From contig JAGVSV010000284.1 of NCBI GenBank assembly GCA_019137115.1, positions 1 through 7,992 on the forward strand: 7,992 nucleotides of DNA. Direction: 5' to 3'. The notes beneath the pieces are model-generated. The model was given only the letters and a program-made list of their open reading frames with translations, was not told the DNA's origin and did no database searches. The stretch is from Bacillota bacterium. GTDB taxonomy: Bacteria > Bacillota > Clostridia > Christensenellales > Aristaeellaceae. Made by a program: the position numbers and the translations under genes. Positions 1 through 6,624 of this stretch are shown one piece after another; the stretch's first letter is position 1; each line of letters starts with the position of its first letter.

Positions 1-513
1 AACATGGTGTCCTACATCCAGAGCAACTATATGGGCTTTGGCTCCGGCGTGGTGGTCAGCGGCACCGGCATCGCGTTGCAAAACCGGGGGCACGACTTTT
101 CGCTTGACCCCAGCCACCCCAACTGCCTGGCGCCGGGCAAGCGCAGCTACCACACGATCATCCCGGGCTTTTTGATGAAGGATGGGGAGGCGGTCGGCCC
201 GTTTGGCGTGATGGGCGGGTACATGCAGCCGCAGGGACACGTGCAGGTGGCGACGAACCTGATCGACTTTGGCCTGAACCCCCAGCAGGCGCTGGATGCA
301 CCGCGTTGGCAATGGCTGCGCGACGGCGGCTTTGTGGTGGAGCCGGAGTTCCCGCGCGAGATCGCGATGCAGCTGTTGTCCCGCGGGCACCGCGTCACCA
401 TGGCGCTGGACAGGGGCTCCTTCGGGCGCGGGCAGATCATCCTCAAAGGCGCCGATGGCGTGCTGATCGGCGGCACCGAGAAGCGCACCGACGGCACGAT
501 TGCCAGCTGGTAA
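1..513 (+). CDS. gamma-glutamyltranspeptidase-like Ntn hydrolase, C-terminal part (5' end outside window)
   Basis: The frame is open from base 1 to the TAA at 511-513, giving 170 visible residues of the small (C-terminal) subunit. Family members are autoprocessing Ntn hydrolases that cleave gamma-glutamyl compounds such as glutathione, usually outside the cell. The catalytic threonine and large subunit would lie upstream and cannot be seen. Supporting motifs, in order, are GSGVVVSGTGIALQNRGHDF (FGSG...DF block), APGKRSYHTIIP, then GVMGGYMQPQGHVQV followed by NLIDFGLNPQQALDAPRW, which is very characteristic of the family. By recalled alignment to E. coli GGT, the oxyanion glycines (GG) and the Asp of the DDF motif are kept. 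The Ser-Ser pair of the PLSSM motif reads His-Thr, and the Gln of NNQMDDF reads Arg. This resembles the YwrD-like branch, so the true substrate may differ from glutathione. Family assignment is firm; substrate is not known. Confidence 0.9.
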   Translation, partial: NMVSYIQSNYMGFGSGVVVSGTGIALQNRGHDFSLDPSHPNCLAPGKRSYHTIIPGFLMKDGEAVGPFGVMGGYMQPQGHVQVATNLIDFGLNPQQALDAPRWQWLRDGGFVVEPEFPREIAMQLLSRGHRVTMALDRGSFGRGQIILKGADGVLIGGTEKRTDGTIASW

Positions 514-517
514 GCTC

Positions 518-545
518 TTTACAAGGCGCGCACGTTTGATATAAT
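518..545 (+). promoter_or_regulatory. sigma-A promoter with extended -10, driving the T-box leader and ileS
   Basis: TTTACA at 518-523 (5 of 6 matches to TTGACA) and a perfect TATAAT at 540-545 are separated by 16 bp. The TG at 537-538 gives an extended -10 (TGnTATAAT). Transcription should start near 552. The -35 box begins only 5 bases after the stop codon of the upstream hydrolase gene, and no terminator is visible between them. Confidence 0.8.
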
Positions 546-551
546 GAAACG

Positions 552-762
552 GCGTTGAAAGGGACGGGCAGGGAACGGGACTGTCAGCGAGCCGGGGAGG
601 GTGCAAGCCCGGCCAGGAACCACCCATGCCGGATCACCCCGGAGCACGAGGCGAACCCTCGCGGCAACCCGCCGTTATCGGGCGCAAGCGGGCAGCAGCA
701 GCTGCCAAACCGGGTGGTACCGCGGATTTTTTCTCCGTCCCTGTAAAAGGGGCGGTTATTTT
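552..762 (+). promoter_or_regulatory. T-box riboswitch (tRNA-Ile responsive leader) of ileS
   Basis: This untranslated leader should bind uncharged tRNA-Ile and let transcription continue into ileS. The decisive element is the T-box core GGGTGGTACCGCGG at 712-725. Its TGGT at 715-718 can pair with the ACCA end expected for tRNA-Ile. Stem I can be drawn as GGCA/TGCC (567-570 with 627-630), GGG/CCC (571-573 with 623-625), CTG/CAG (581-583 with 614-616) and GCCGGG/CCCGGC (591-596 with 608-613), with a GGTGCAA-like terminal loop and an AGCGAG element before it. The candidate specifier ATC is at 633-635, followed by ACC as is usual. Further hairpins are CGAGG/CCTCG (647-661) and a region holding the commonly seen CGTTATC (673-679). 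The antiterminator pairs GGG (712-714) and GCGG (722-725) with CCGTCCC (735-741), competing with the terminator. The T-box identity is near certain. The exact folding and specifier are inferred by eye. Confidence 0.9.
735..762 (+). terminator. intrinsic terminator of the ileS T-box
   Basis: CCGTCCC (735-741) pairs with GGGGCGG (749-755), forming 7 bp including one G-T pair around a 7-nt loop. The sequence TTATTTT (756-762) follows. The 5' arm is the same segment that pairs with the T-box core in the antiterminator, so the two structures exclude each other. Confidence 0.85.
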
Positions 763-775
763 ATGGAGGGCAGGC

Positions 776-3700
776 ATGTATCAGAAGGTCGCAACGGACA
801 TGGATTTCCTAGGGCGCGAGCACGAGGTGGCCGCGTTCTGGAAAGAGCACGGCATCATGGAGAAGAGCTTCCATCACCGCGACGGGTGTGAACGGTTCAC
901 GTTCTATGACGGCCCGCCCACCGCCAACGGCAAGCCGCACTTTGGGCACATCATCACGCGGGCCATGAAGGACCTGATCCCGCGCTACCACACGATGAAG
1001 GGCAAAAACGTGCTGCGCATCGCCGGGTGGGACACCCATGGCCTGCCTGTGGAGCTGGAGGTCGAGCGGCAGCTGGGCCTGGATGGCAAGCCCGCCATCG
1101 AGGCGTATGGCATCGAGCCATTCATCCAGGAGTGCAAAAAAAGCGTTTGGACCTATCTCAAGGAATGGCAGGACATGTCCGAGCGCGTGGCTTACTGGCT
1201 GGATATGGAGCATCCGTATGTGACCTATCATGATGAGTACATCGAAAGCGTGTGGTGGAGCCTCAAGCAAATTGCGCAGCGTGATTTGTTGTACCGCGGG
1301 CACAAGGTGGTGCCGTACTGCCCGCGCTGTGGCACGGCGCTGTCCTCCCATGAGGTGGCGCAGGGCTACAAGGAAGTCAGCGACGAGTCCGCCTACGTGC
1401 GCTTCAAGGTCAAGGATCAGGACAACGCCTATATCCTGGCCTGGACGACCACGCCGTGGACGCTGCCCTCCAACGTGGCGCTGTGCGTCAACGCAAAAGA
1501 GGACTATGTCTGGTTCACCCTGCGCGGCGACACCTGCGTGATGGCCAAAGCGCTGCTGGAAAGCGCGCTGCCGCCCGAGGACGTGGCCGAACTCACGATC
1601 ACCAAGGAGGTCAGGGGCAGCCAGCTGGTGGGCCTGGAGTATGAGCCGCTGTATGACTTCGCGCATCCGAGGGAAAAGGCCTGGTATGTGGTCAGCGACC
1701 CCTATGTCACGCTGACGGACGGCACGGGCATCGTGCACATCGCCCCCGCCTTTGGCGAGGATGACGCCCGCCTCGGCCGCGAGCATGGCCTGCCGTTTGT
1801 GCAGCTGGTGGATACCCAGGGGCAGTTTGTGGCAGGCACGCCGTGGGCCGGCGTGTTTGTCAAGGACGCTGACCCCTTAATCCTGGACAACCTTGATCAG
1901 CGCGGCTTGCTGGTGCGCAAGGCGCCCTTTGTGCACAACTACCCGCACTGCTGGCGGTGCGATACGGCGCTTTTGTATTACGCGCGCGGCGGCTGGTTTA
2001 TCCGCATGACCGCGGTCAAGGACGAGCTGGTTGAAAACAACCGCTCCATCAACTGGTATCCGGACAACATCAAGGAAGGCCGGATGGGCAACTTTGTCGA
2101 AAACGTGATGGACTGGGCGCTCTCGCGCGAGCGGTACTGGGGCACGCCGCTGCCGGTGTGGCTGTGCGAGGATGGTCACATGCACGTGGCGGGCAGCCGC
2201 CAGGAGCTGCTGGACATGGCGGTGGGCGAGGTTGACCTGCCGGAGCTGCACCGCCCCTGGATTGACCGGGTGGTGCTGCGCTGCCCAGATTGCGGCAAGG
2301 ACATGCACCGCACGCCCGAGGTTATCGACTGCTGGTATGATTCCGGCGCCATGCCGTTTGCCCAGTGGCACTACCCTTTTGAGCATCAGAAAGAGTTTGA
2401 GGAAACCTTCCCTGCCGACTTTATCAGCGAAGCGGTTGACCAGACGCGGGGATGGTTTTATTCGCTGCTGGCGATCTCCACGCTCGTATTCCGGCAGTCC
2501 AGCTATAAAAACTGCTTGGTGCTGGGCCATGTGCAGGACAAGGACGGCCGCAAGATGTCCAAGCACCTAGGCAATGTCGTCGACCCCTGGAGTGTGCTGA
2601 ACAAGCAGGGTGCGGACGCCGTGCGCTGGTACTTTTATACCGCCGGCGCGCCCTGGCTGCCCAGCCGGTTCTATGACGAAGCCGTCAGCGAAGGTCAGCG
2701 CAAGTTCATGAGCACGCTGTGGAATACCTACGCGTTTTATATCCTCTACGCGGACATCGACGGCTTTGTGCCGGCCAACCACCCGCTGGAGAGCGTCACC
2801 CTCACGCTGATGGACAAATGGATCTTAAGCCGCCTGAACAGCGTGATCAGGGACGTGGACGAAGGCCTTGCCAACTACCGCATCCCGGAGTCCGCCAACG
2901 CCATTGAGGGGCTGGTGGATGACCTGAGCAACTGGTATGTGCGCCGCGGGCGAAGCCGCTTCTGGGCGCAGGGTATGGCGGGGGACAAGGAGGCGGCGTT
3001 TGCCACCCTGGCTCATGTGCTGACCAGCCTGACCAAGTTGATTGCCCCCTTTGTGCCCTACATGGCGGAAGCCATGTACCAGAACATTGTGCGCCAGGTG
3101 GACCAGACCGCGCCGGAGTCCGTGCATTTGTGTGATTTCCCTGTGGCCGACCAAGCCTGCATCGATCCGGAGATGGAGCGGCAGATGGGCGAGCTGCTGC
3201 GCGTGGTGCAGCTGGGGCGCGCCTGCCGGAACCTGGCCAATATGAAGGTACGTCAACCGGCCAAGGCGCTGTATGTGCGCGGAGCGTCCTTTGACGAGCC
3301 GTATGCCGAGCTGGCCCGCGACGAGCTCAACGTCAAACAGGTGGTGTTCACCGAGGATGCCGGCGCGTTTGTGGGCTATCTGCTCAAGCCGCAGCTCAAA
3401 ACCCTGGGCCCGCGCTACGGCAAGCTGCTGGGCAGGGTGTCGGCGCGCCTGAAAGAAATGGACGGCGCCAATGCCGTCGCCGCCTTTGAACGCGGGGAGC
3501 GGCTGACGTTTGACATTGACGGCACCGCCATCGTGCTAGCGAAAGATGACGTGCTGGTGGAAACCACCCAGAAGCCCGGCCTGGCCTCGCTGGAGGAATA
3601 TGGCGTCACCGTGGCGCTGGACACCACGCTGACCTCGGAGTTGATCAACGAGGGCTTTGCCCGCGAGGTGATCAGCAAGCTGCAAACCATGCGCAAGGAT

Positions 3701-3904
3701 GCGGGGTTTGCCGTCACCGACCGAATTCAGGTGTGGGTGGACAGCGGTCAGACGCTGGCAGATGCATTGACAGCGCACCAAAAACTGGTGTCCGGCGTGG
3801 TGCTGGCGGAGGCGCTGACCCTGGGCGCGGCACCGGCGGACGCCTATGCCCAGCTCTGGGATATCAACGGAGAAGCAGCCACGCTGGCAGTCAGGAAAGT
3901 GTAG
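776..3904 (+). CDS. ileS: isoleucyl-tRNA synthetase, type 2 (eukaryote-like)
   Basis: This class I synthetase charges tRNA-Ile with isoleucine in the cytosol. The protein is 1042 aa, matching the long type 2 IleRS rather than the roughly 920-940 aa E. coli type. The start at ATG 776 is chosen because GGAGGG (765-770) sits 5 nt upstream and the N-terminus MYQKVATDMDFLGREHEVA matches clostridial IleRS. An in-frame ATG at 626 lies inside the T-box and is rejected. Visible motifs are HFGH (residues 55-58) after DGPPTANGKP, WDTHGLPVE, a CPRC pair (182-185), the editing-domain threonine-rich peptide TTTPWTLPSN (224-233), GTGIVHIAPAFGEDD (316-330) with the editing aspartate, a CWRC pair (392-395), CWYDSG, and the second ATP signature KMSKH (593-597). 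The C-terminal block with LKTLGPRYGKLLGR is typical of type 2 enzymes. Type 2 IleRS is known to be less sensitive to mupirocin. The HxGH order here is the normal one, not the swapped GxHH reported in hyper-resistant enzymes. No frameshift or missing motif is seen. Confidence 0.97.
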   Translation: MYQKVATDMDFLGREHEVAAFWKEHGIMEKSFHHRDGCERFTFYDGPPTANGKPHFGHIITRAMKDLIPRYHTMKGKNVLRIAGWDTHGLPVELEVERQLGLDGKPAIEAYGIEPFIQECKKSVWTYLKEWQDMSERVAYWLDMEHPYVTYHDEYIESVWWSLKQIAQRDLLYRGHKVVPYCPRCGTALSSHEVAQGYKEVSDESAYVRFKVKDQDNAYILAWTTTPWTLPSNVALCVNAKEDYVWFTLRGDTCVMAKALLESALPPEDVAELTITKEVRGSQLVGLEYEPLYDFAHPREKAWYVVSDPYVTLTDGTGIVHIAPAFGEDDARLGREHGLPFVQLVDTQGQFVAGTPWAGVFVKDADPLILDNLDQRGLLVRKAPFVHNYPHCWRCDTALLYYARGGWFIRMTAVKDELVENNRSINWYPDNIKEGRMGNFVENVMDWALSRERYWGTPLPVWLCEDGHMHVAGSRQELLDMAVGEVDLPELHRPWIDRVVLRCPDCGKDMHRTPEVIDCWYDSGAMPFAQWHYPFEHQKEFEETFPADFISEAVDQTRGWFYSLLAISTLVFRQSSYKNCLVLGHVQDKDGRKMSKHLGNVVDPWSVLNKQGADAVRWYFYTAGAPWLPSRFYDEAVSEGQRKFMSTLWNTYAFYILYADIDGFVPANHPLESVTLTLMDKWILSRLNSVIRDVDEGLANYRIPESANAIEGLVDDLSNWYVRRGRSRFWAQGMAGDKEAAFATLAHVLTSLTKLIAPFVPYMAEAMYQNIVRQVDQTAPESVHLCDFPVADQACIDPEMERQMGELLRVVQLGRACRNLANMKVRQPAKALYVRGASFDEPYAELARDELNVKQVVFTEDAGAFVGYLLKPQLKTLGPRYGKLLGRVSARLKEMDGANAVAAFERGERLTFDIDGTAIVLAKDDVLVETTQKPGLASLEEYGVTVALDTTLTSELINEGFAREVISKLQTMRKDAGFAVTDRIQVWVDSGQTLADALTAHQKLVSGVVLAEALTLGAAPADAYAQLWDINGEAATLAVRKV

Positions 3905-3920
3905 CCACAAGCAACGCAAA

Positions 3921-3965
3921 ACAAACAGACACCGCACGCGGTTTGCGTGCGGTGTCTGCTTCTTC
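3921..3965. terminator. bidirectional intrinsic terminator between convergent genes
   Basis: The arms 3926-3939 and 3945-3958 form a perfect 14-bp stem with loop GGTTT. Read on the minus strand, the stem is followed by TTTGTTTTGCG, a good U-rich tail that would end the 3985-4971 transcript. On the plus strand the tail is weaker (CTTCTT), but the position 22 bases after the ileS stop suits termination of ileS too. Confidence 0.85.
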
Positions 3966-3984
3966 CGGGGCCTGCTTCAGGTGC

Positions 3985-4971
3985 TTACTTCTCCGTCGTC
4001 TCCGGCAGCACCGTCATAATGGGATCCATCATGCGCAGCATGTGGTCGCGGCGCACTGCGTTTTCCTCGTTGTTCTCATAGTAGCGGCGGAACTCGCGGG
4101 TGGGCGTCGGGAAGCGGTAGTAGTTGATGACGTTTCGGATGAACATCAGCACGTTGGCGTCGCCGCCCAGGTCCTGGGTGATGCTGAACGGACGCCCGAA
4201 CGCGAACATCGTGGGCAGCATCTCATGCTCCTTGACCGGGATATCGTTGGGAATGTCTACCTCGACATAGGCGTTGAAGAAATTCAGGAACTCGCTGATC
4301 GTCTCGGTCGTGCCGCCCTTGCCGTCATAGAAGTTGTGGTAGGTGACGGTGACCATGTCGCCGGCCACGTCCACATACACCTCGCCGATCACGTACATGT
4401 TGCTGGCGATCAGCTCAAAGGTCTGCCTGCCCTGTAACGTCAGGTCAATGGGGGTGAACATGTACCACAGGTCGGTCAGTTCCGGCGTGACATCGCGAAA
4501 ACGCGGCCCCATGGAGCTCACCGTGTTGTGGTAGTAGTAGACGTTGATGTACTGGTTGTAGGTAATCTCGTTGTCCTTGGTGATGACCAGCTTCTGCGCA
4601 ATGTACAGGTTCTTGCGGTAGCCGTTGGCCGAACGGATCCGGTACGTGTAGGTGTTCAGGTCGCCGTTGTTGACCAGCATCTTGTACACCCGGGCCTGCA
4701 CGGTGACGGGTGCGGCGCCCGCGTCAATGGCCAGGTTGATGGTTTCTACGACCACGCGGTCTGCCTGGTCATACACCTCGATCGTTAAGTTGACGGTGTG
4801 CGGGCTTTTGTTGGTAATGGTGAAGGCGTCCTCCATCAGACTGATGTCTGTAAAGGTAAAGTCCTTTGCCTGTTCGATGGTTAGTGTGTCTGTCACCGTG
4901 GCGTTTGCGATGCCTGGCATCAAGCCAAACACCAGCGCCACCGCCAGCAGCATGGTCAGGAGTTTCTTCAT
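3985..4971 (-). CDS. secreted protein of unknown function
   Basis: I do not recognise this family. The 328-aa protein begins MKKLLTMLLAVALVFGLMPG, a classic Sec signal peptide: two lysines, a hydrophobic core, then ANA-TVTD with likely cleavage after residue 24. The start at 4971 is preferred over an in-frame ATG at 5037 because only it places the signal peptide at the N-terminus. A modest AAAGAGG site lies 9 nt upstream. The mature chain of about 304 residues has no cysteine, is rich in Tyr, Asn, Thr and Val, and alternates polar and hydrophobic residues in a way that suggests beta structure. No lipobox, LPxTG sorting signal or C-terminal membrane anchor is seen, so release or non-covalent wall attachment is likely. 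The C-terminal part turns charged and Arg-rich (REFRRYYENNEENAVRRD). It lies 93 bases downstream of the transporter gene and may share its transcript, but no functional link is evident. Confidence 0.8.
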   Translation of the reverse strand: MKKLLTMLLAVALVFGLMPGIANATVTDTLTIEQAKDFTFTDISLMEDAFTITNKSPHTVNLTIEVYDQADRVVVETINLAIDAGAAPVTVQARVYKMLVNNGDLNTYTYRIRSANGYRKNLYIAQKLVITKDNEITYNQYINVYYYHNTVSSMGPRFRDVTPELTDLWYMFTPIDLTLQGRQTFELIASNMYVIGEVYVDVAGDMVTVTYHNFYDGKGGTTETISEFLNFFNAYVEVDIPNDIPVKEHEMLPTMFAFGRPFSITQDLGGDANVLMFIRNVINYYRFPTPTREFRRYYENNEENAVRRDHMLRMMDPIMTVLPETTEK

Positions 4972-5064
4972 AACCGGGAACCTCTTTCCTGTGTTCTTTC
5001 TGAAGCGATGCTTCCAACCATACAACGATCCGTGCATTGCTTTTCATGCATCCTGAACGAAAGA

Positions 5065-5973
5065 TCAGGCCGTTTTATCGCCTGTTTCCAGCGGGCGCGG
5101 CATCTGCACCAGTTGCGCCAGCGTGATGGCCAGGAACATCAGCGCCGAGCCCAGCAGCTCCCGGCCCGAGGGGATCTGCCCCAATACCACGATGCCAGCC
5201 AGCATCGCAAACACCGACTCCAGGCTCATGATCAGGGATGCTAGAGCCGGGCTGGTGCTGCGCTGCCCCATGATCTGCAGCGTGTAGGCGACGCCGCTGG
5301 AAAACACGCCCACATACACCAGCGGCATCCAGGCCAATAGGATAGCGCTTGAATCAGGCTGCTCAAACAGCAGCACGCCGATGGTGGCGAGCGTCCCGGC
5401 CACCAGAAACTGCAGGCAGCTTAGCTTGACGCCGTCCACCCTGGGCGAGAAATGATCCACCAGCAGGATATGCACCGCAAAGATCACTGAGCAGCCGATC
5501 AGATACAGGTCAGGCACCGTGATCGTGAACGCCTCGGTGACGCTTAACAGGTACATGCCCACCAGCGCCAGCAGGACGCAGCCCCACAGCAGCCTGGGCA
5601 CGCGGCGGCCCAGCAGCAGACCCAGGATCGGCACGATCAGGATGTACATGGTGGTCAGGAACCCCGCTTTTCCGGCGGTTACGTGCACCAGCGCCATCTG
5701 CTGCAGCGTGGCCGCCATGAACAGCACCACGCCGCACAACAATCCGCCCAGCAGCAGCGTGCGGGTGTTGCCGGGTACTTTCACCTGTTCTTTTTTCGTC
5801 CGTCGCGAACGCAGGGCGATCACCGGCAGAAGCGCCAGCACGCCCAGCATCGACCGGATGGCCTGGAAGGTGATCGGCCCGATGTAGGCCATGCCGATGC
5901 TTTGCGCGACAAACGCGCTGCCCCAGATCATCGCCCCCAGCAGCAGCATCAGGCTGCCTGACCACTTCTTCAT
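5065..5973 (-). CDS. DMT superfamily (EamA) membrane transporter
   Basis: The 302-aa integral membrane protein has two tandem EamA domains, roughly residues 5-140 and 155-290, with about ten hydrophobic segments expected. The opening MKKWSGSLMLLLGAMIWGSAF, continuing VAQSIGM, YIGPITFQAIRS, is the usual signature of clostridial DMT exporters. The second repeat holds SGVAYTLQIMGQRSTSP and LESVFAMLAGIVVLGQ, matching the conserved glutamate-containing segment of EamA. Family members export or import small metabolites such as amino acids. Substrate cannot be read from sequence. The ATG at 5973 has an AGGA site 6 nt upstream. An alternative ATG at 6003 has no ribosome binding site and would leave a leader of only a few bases after the predicted promoter, so it is disfavoured. 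The gene is divergent from the 6129-6611 gene and is followed by the secreted-protein gene. Confidence 0.92.
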   Translation of the reverse strand: MKKWSGSLMLLLGAMIWGSAFVAQSIGMAYIGPITFQAIRSMLGVLALLPVIALRSRRTKKEQVKVPGNTRTLLLGGLLCGVVLFMAATLQQMALVHVTAGKAGFLTTMYILIVPILGLLLGRRVPRLLWGCVLLALVGMYLLSVTEAFTITVPDLYLIGCSVIFAVHILLVDHFSPRVDGVKLSCLQFLVAGTLATIGVLLFEQPDSSAILLAWMPLVYVGVFSSGVAYTLQIMGQRSTSPALASLIMSLESVFAMLAGIVVLGQIPSGRELLGSALMFLAITLAQLVQMPRPLETGDKTA

Positions 5974-6011
5974 GCCCCATCCTGCCTTCCGAAATTGCCC
6001 CATGGCAGGGC

Positions 6012-6041
6012 ATGGTACCGGAACAAAAGCGCGCGCGTCAA
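6012..6041 (-). promoter_or_regulatory. candidate sigma-A promoter for the DMT transporter gene
   Basis: On the minus strand, TTGACG (6041-6036, 5 of 6 matches) and TACCAT (6017-6012, 4 of 6) are separated by 18 bp. Transcription would start near 6005, giving a leader of about 30 nt before the ATG at 5973. An inverted repeat CCATG-N6-CATGG (6000-6015) overlaps the -10. It could be an operator or chance. Confidence 0.45.
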
Positions 6042-6117
6042 GGCCGCAACACCCGTTTGATCAATGGACAAGGAACGGCCTATGTGCTATCGTTGTCCCG
6101 CAAGAAAGCCAGCCATT

Positions 6118-6123
6118 GGAGGG
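6118..6123 (+). promoter_or_regulatory. ribosome binding site deciding the start of the 160-aa gene
   Basis: GGAGGG lies 5 nt before ATG 6129. The earlier in-frame ATG at 6012 has only a weak purine run before it and falls inside the divergent promoter region. The start at 6129 is therefore preferred. Confidence 0.65.
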
Positions 6124-6128
6124 ATCGG

Positions 6129-6611
6129 ATGGTCGCCGCCGAGCGTGTGGCCGATGCGCTCAGGCCCTGGCTGGGCACGGCATTTGTCACCCAGCAGACG
6201 GACATCATGCGCAGAGCCGCCATGCGCCTGAACGCATTCAGCCTGAACCGGGAGGAAATCGCCCGCGTGGCGCAGGACCTGGACAGCTTGCTGTTCATGT
6301 CGGTACGGAATGCCACCGCGGGCAGGATGACACTGCCCATGGATACCGGCGACGTGATCCGGGTGCGGGTGAGCGATTTTGCGCTGATGGCCGATGAGCT
6401 GCTTTTTCTGCTGTTTGAGGACATCGCCGCGCAGCCGGATGCGTTTGAAGCCGTCCGCCTGTATTCGCTGCGTTCCAGCAGTTTGTCCAGCCTCAAGGCG
6501 CTGTACCTGCTGTTTCCACAGCGGCAAACGCCGGAGGAGCTGGCCACAGTGGAACGCGTCATCCGGACATGTCACCCTCCATTCCGCTGGCGGCAGTGGC
6601 TCAATGCTTAA
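6129..6611 (+). CDS. uncharacterised protein encoded immediately upstream of parA
   Basis: I do not recognise this 160-aa protein (199 aa if translation starts at 6012). It opens MVAAERVADALRPWLGTAFV and looks mainly helical, with alternating charged and hydrophobic residues. A central stretch (MTLPMDTGDVIRVRVSDFAL) could be a short beta element. Leucine-rich helices follow (LLFLLFEDIA, SSLSSLKALYLLFP), and the C-terminus is basic and aromatic (CHPPFRWRQWLNA). No signal peptide, clear transmembrane segment, zinc motif or nucleotide-binding motif is seen, so a cytosolic location is likely. Its stop codon TAA (6609-6611) overlaps the AAGGAGG that serves parA, so translation of the two is probably coupled. 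In many Firmicutes this position holds rsmG or noc. The sequence shows no resemblance to a methyltransferase or a ParB-type Noc protein. It has ordinary codon use and no frameshift, and so appears to be a real gene. Confidence 0.7.
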   Translation: MVAAERVADALRPWLGTAFVTQQTDIMRRAAMRLNAFSLNREEIARVAQDLDSLLFMSVRNATAGRMTLPMDTGDVIRVRVSDFALMADELLFLLFEDIAAQPDAFEAVRLYSLRSSSLSSLKALYLLFPQRQTPEELATVERVIRTCHPPFRWRQWLNA

Positions 6612-6616
6612 GGAGG
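6610..6616 (+). promoter_or_regulatory. ribosome binding site deciding the soj/parA start
   Basis: AAGGAGG lies 2 nt before ATG 6619 and 8 nt before TTG 6625, both in the parA frame. Eight nt is a good spacing and two is too short, so the TTG is favoured. The site overlaps the stop codon of the preceding gene. Confidence 0.7.
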
Positions 6617-6624
6617 AAATGCGC

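Noticed and set aside
626..775. In-frame 50-codon N-terminal extension of ileS from ATG 626
   Set aside because: It lies inside the T-box leader, has no fitting ribosome binding site, and the family N-terminus begins at 776 behind GGAGGG.
809..1786. Long open frame on the minus strand (325 codons) opposite ileS
   Set aside because: Antisense shadow of a high-GC gene; the product is rich in Arg, His, Gly and Ala with no recognisable motif, and the plus strand is plainly ileS. The same holds for 1877-2566 and 2825-3256.
3733..4437. Plus-strand open frame of 234 codons crossing the ileS end and the terminator
   Set aside because: It runs through a perfect hairpin terminator and antisense to the secreted-protein gene, with no ribosome binding site or family motif.
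5001..5069. Short inverted repeats (GAAGC/GCTTC, CCTGA/TCAGG, TGCAT/ATGCA) between the transporter and secreted-protein genes
   Set aside because: Stems of about 5 bp without a T-run; compatible with chance and not convincing as terminator or riboswitch.
6000..6015. Inverted repeat CCATG-N6-CATGG near the transporter promoter as an operator
   Set aside because: Only 5-bp arms and no adjacent regulator gene; noted under the promoter but not called separately.
6057..6085. Possible plus-strand promoter (TTGATC then CTATGT) for the 160-aa gene
   Set aside because: The -10 match is poor at any acceptable spacing; not strong enough to annotate, though some promoter must exist between 5974 and 6128 or upstream.
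6394..6624. Upstream extension of parA to ATG 6394
   Set aside because: It overlaps the preceding gene in another frame, encodes a Cys-rich nonsense segment, and the conserved ParA N-terminus begins at 6625.
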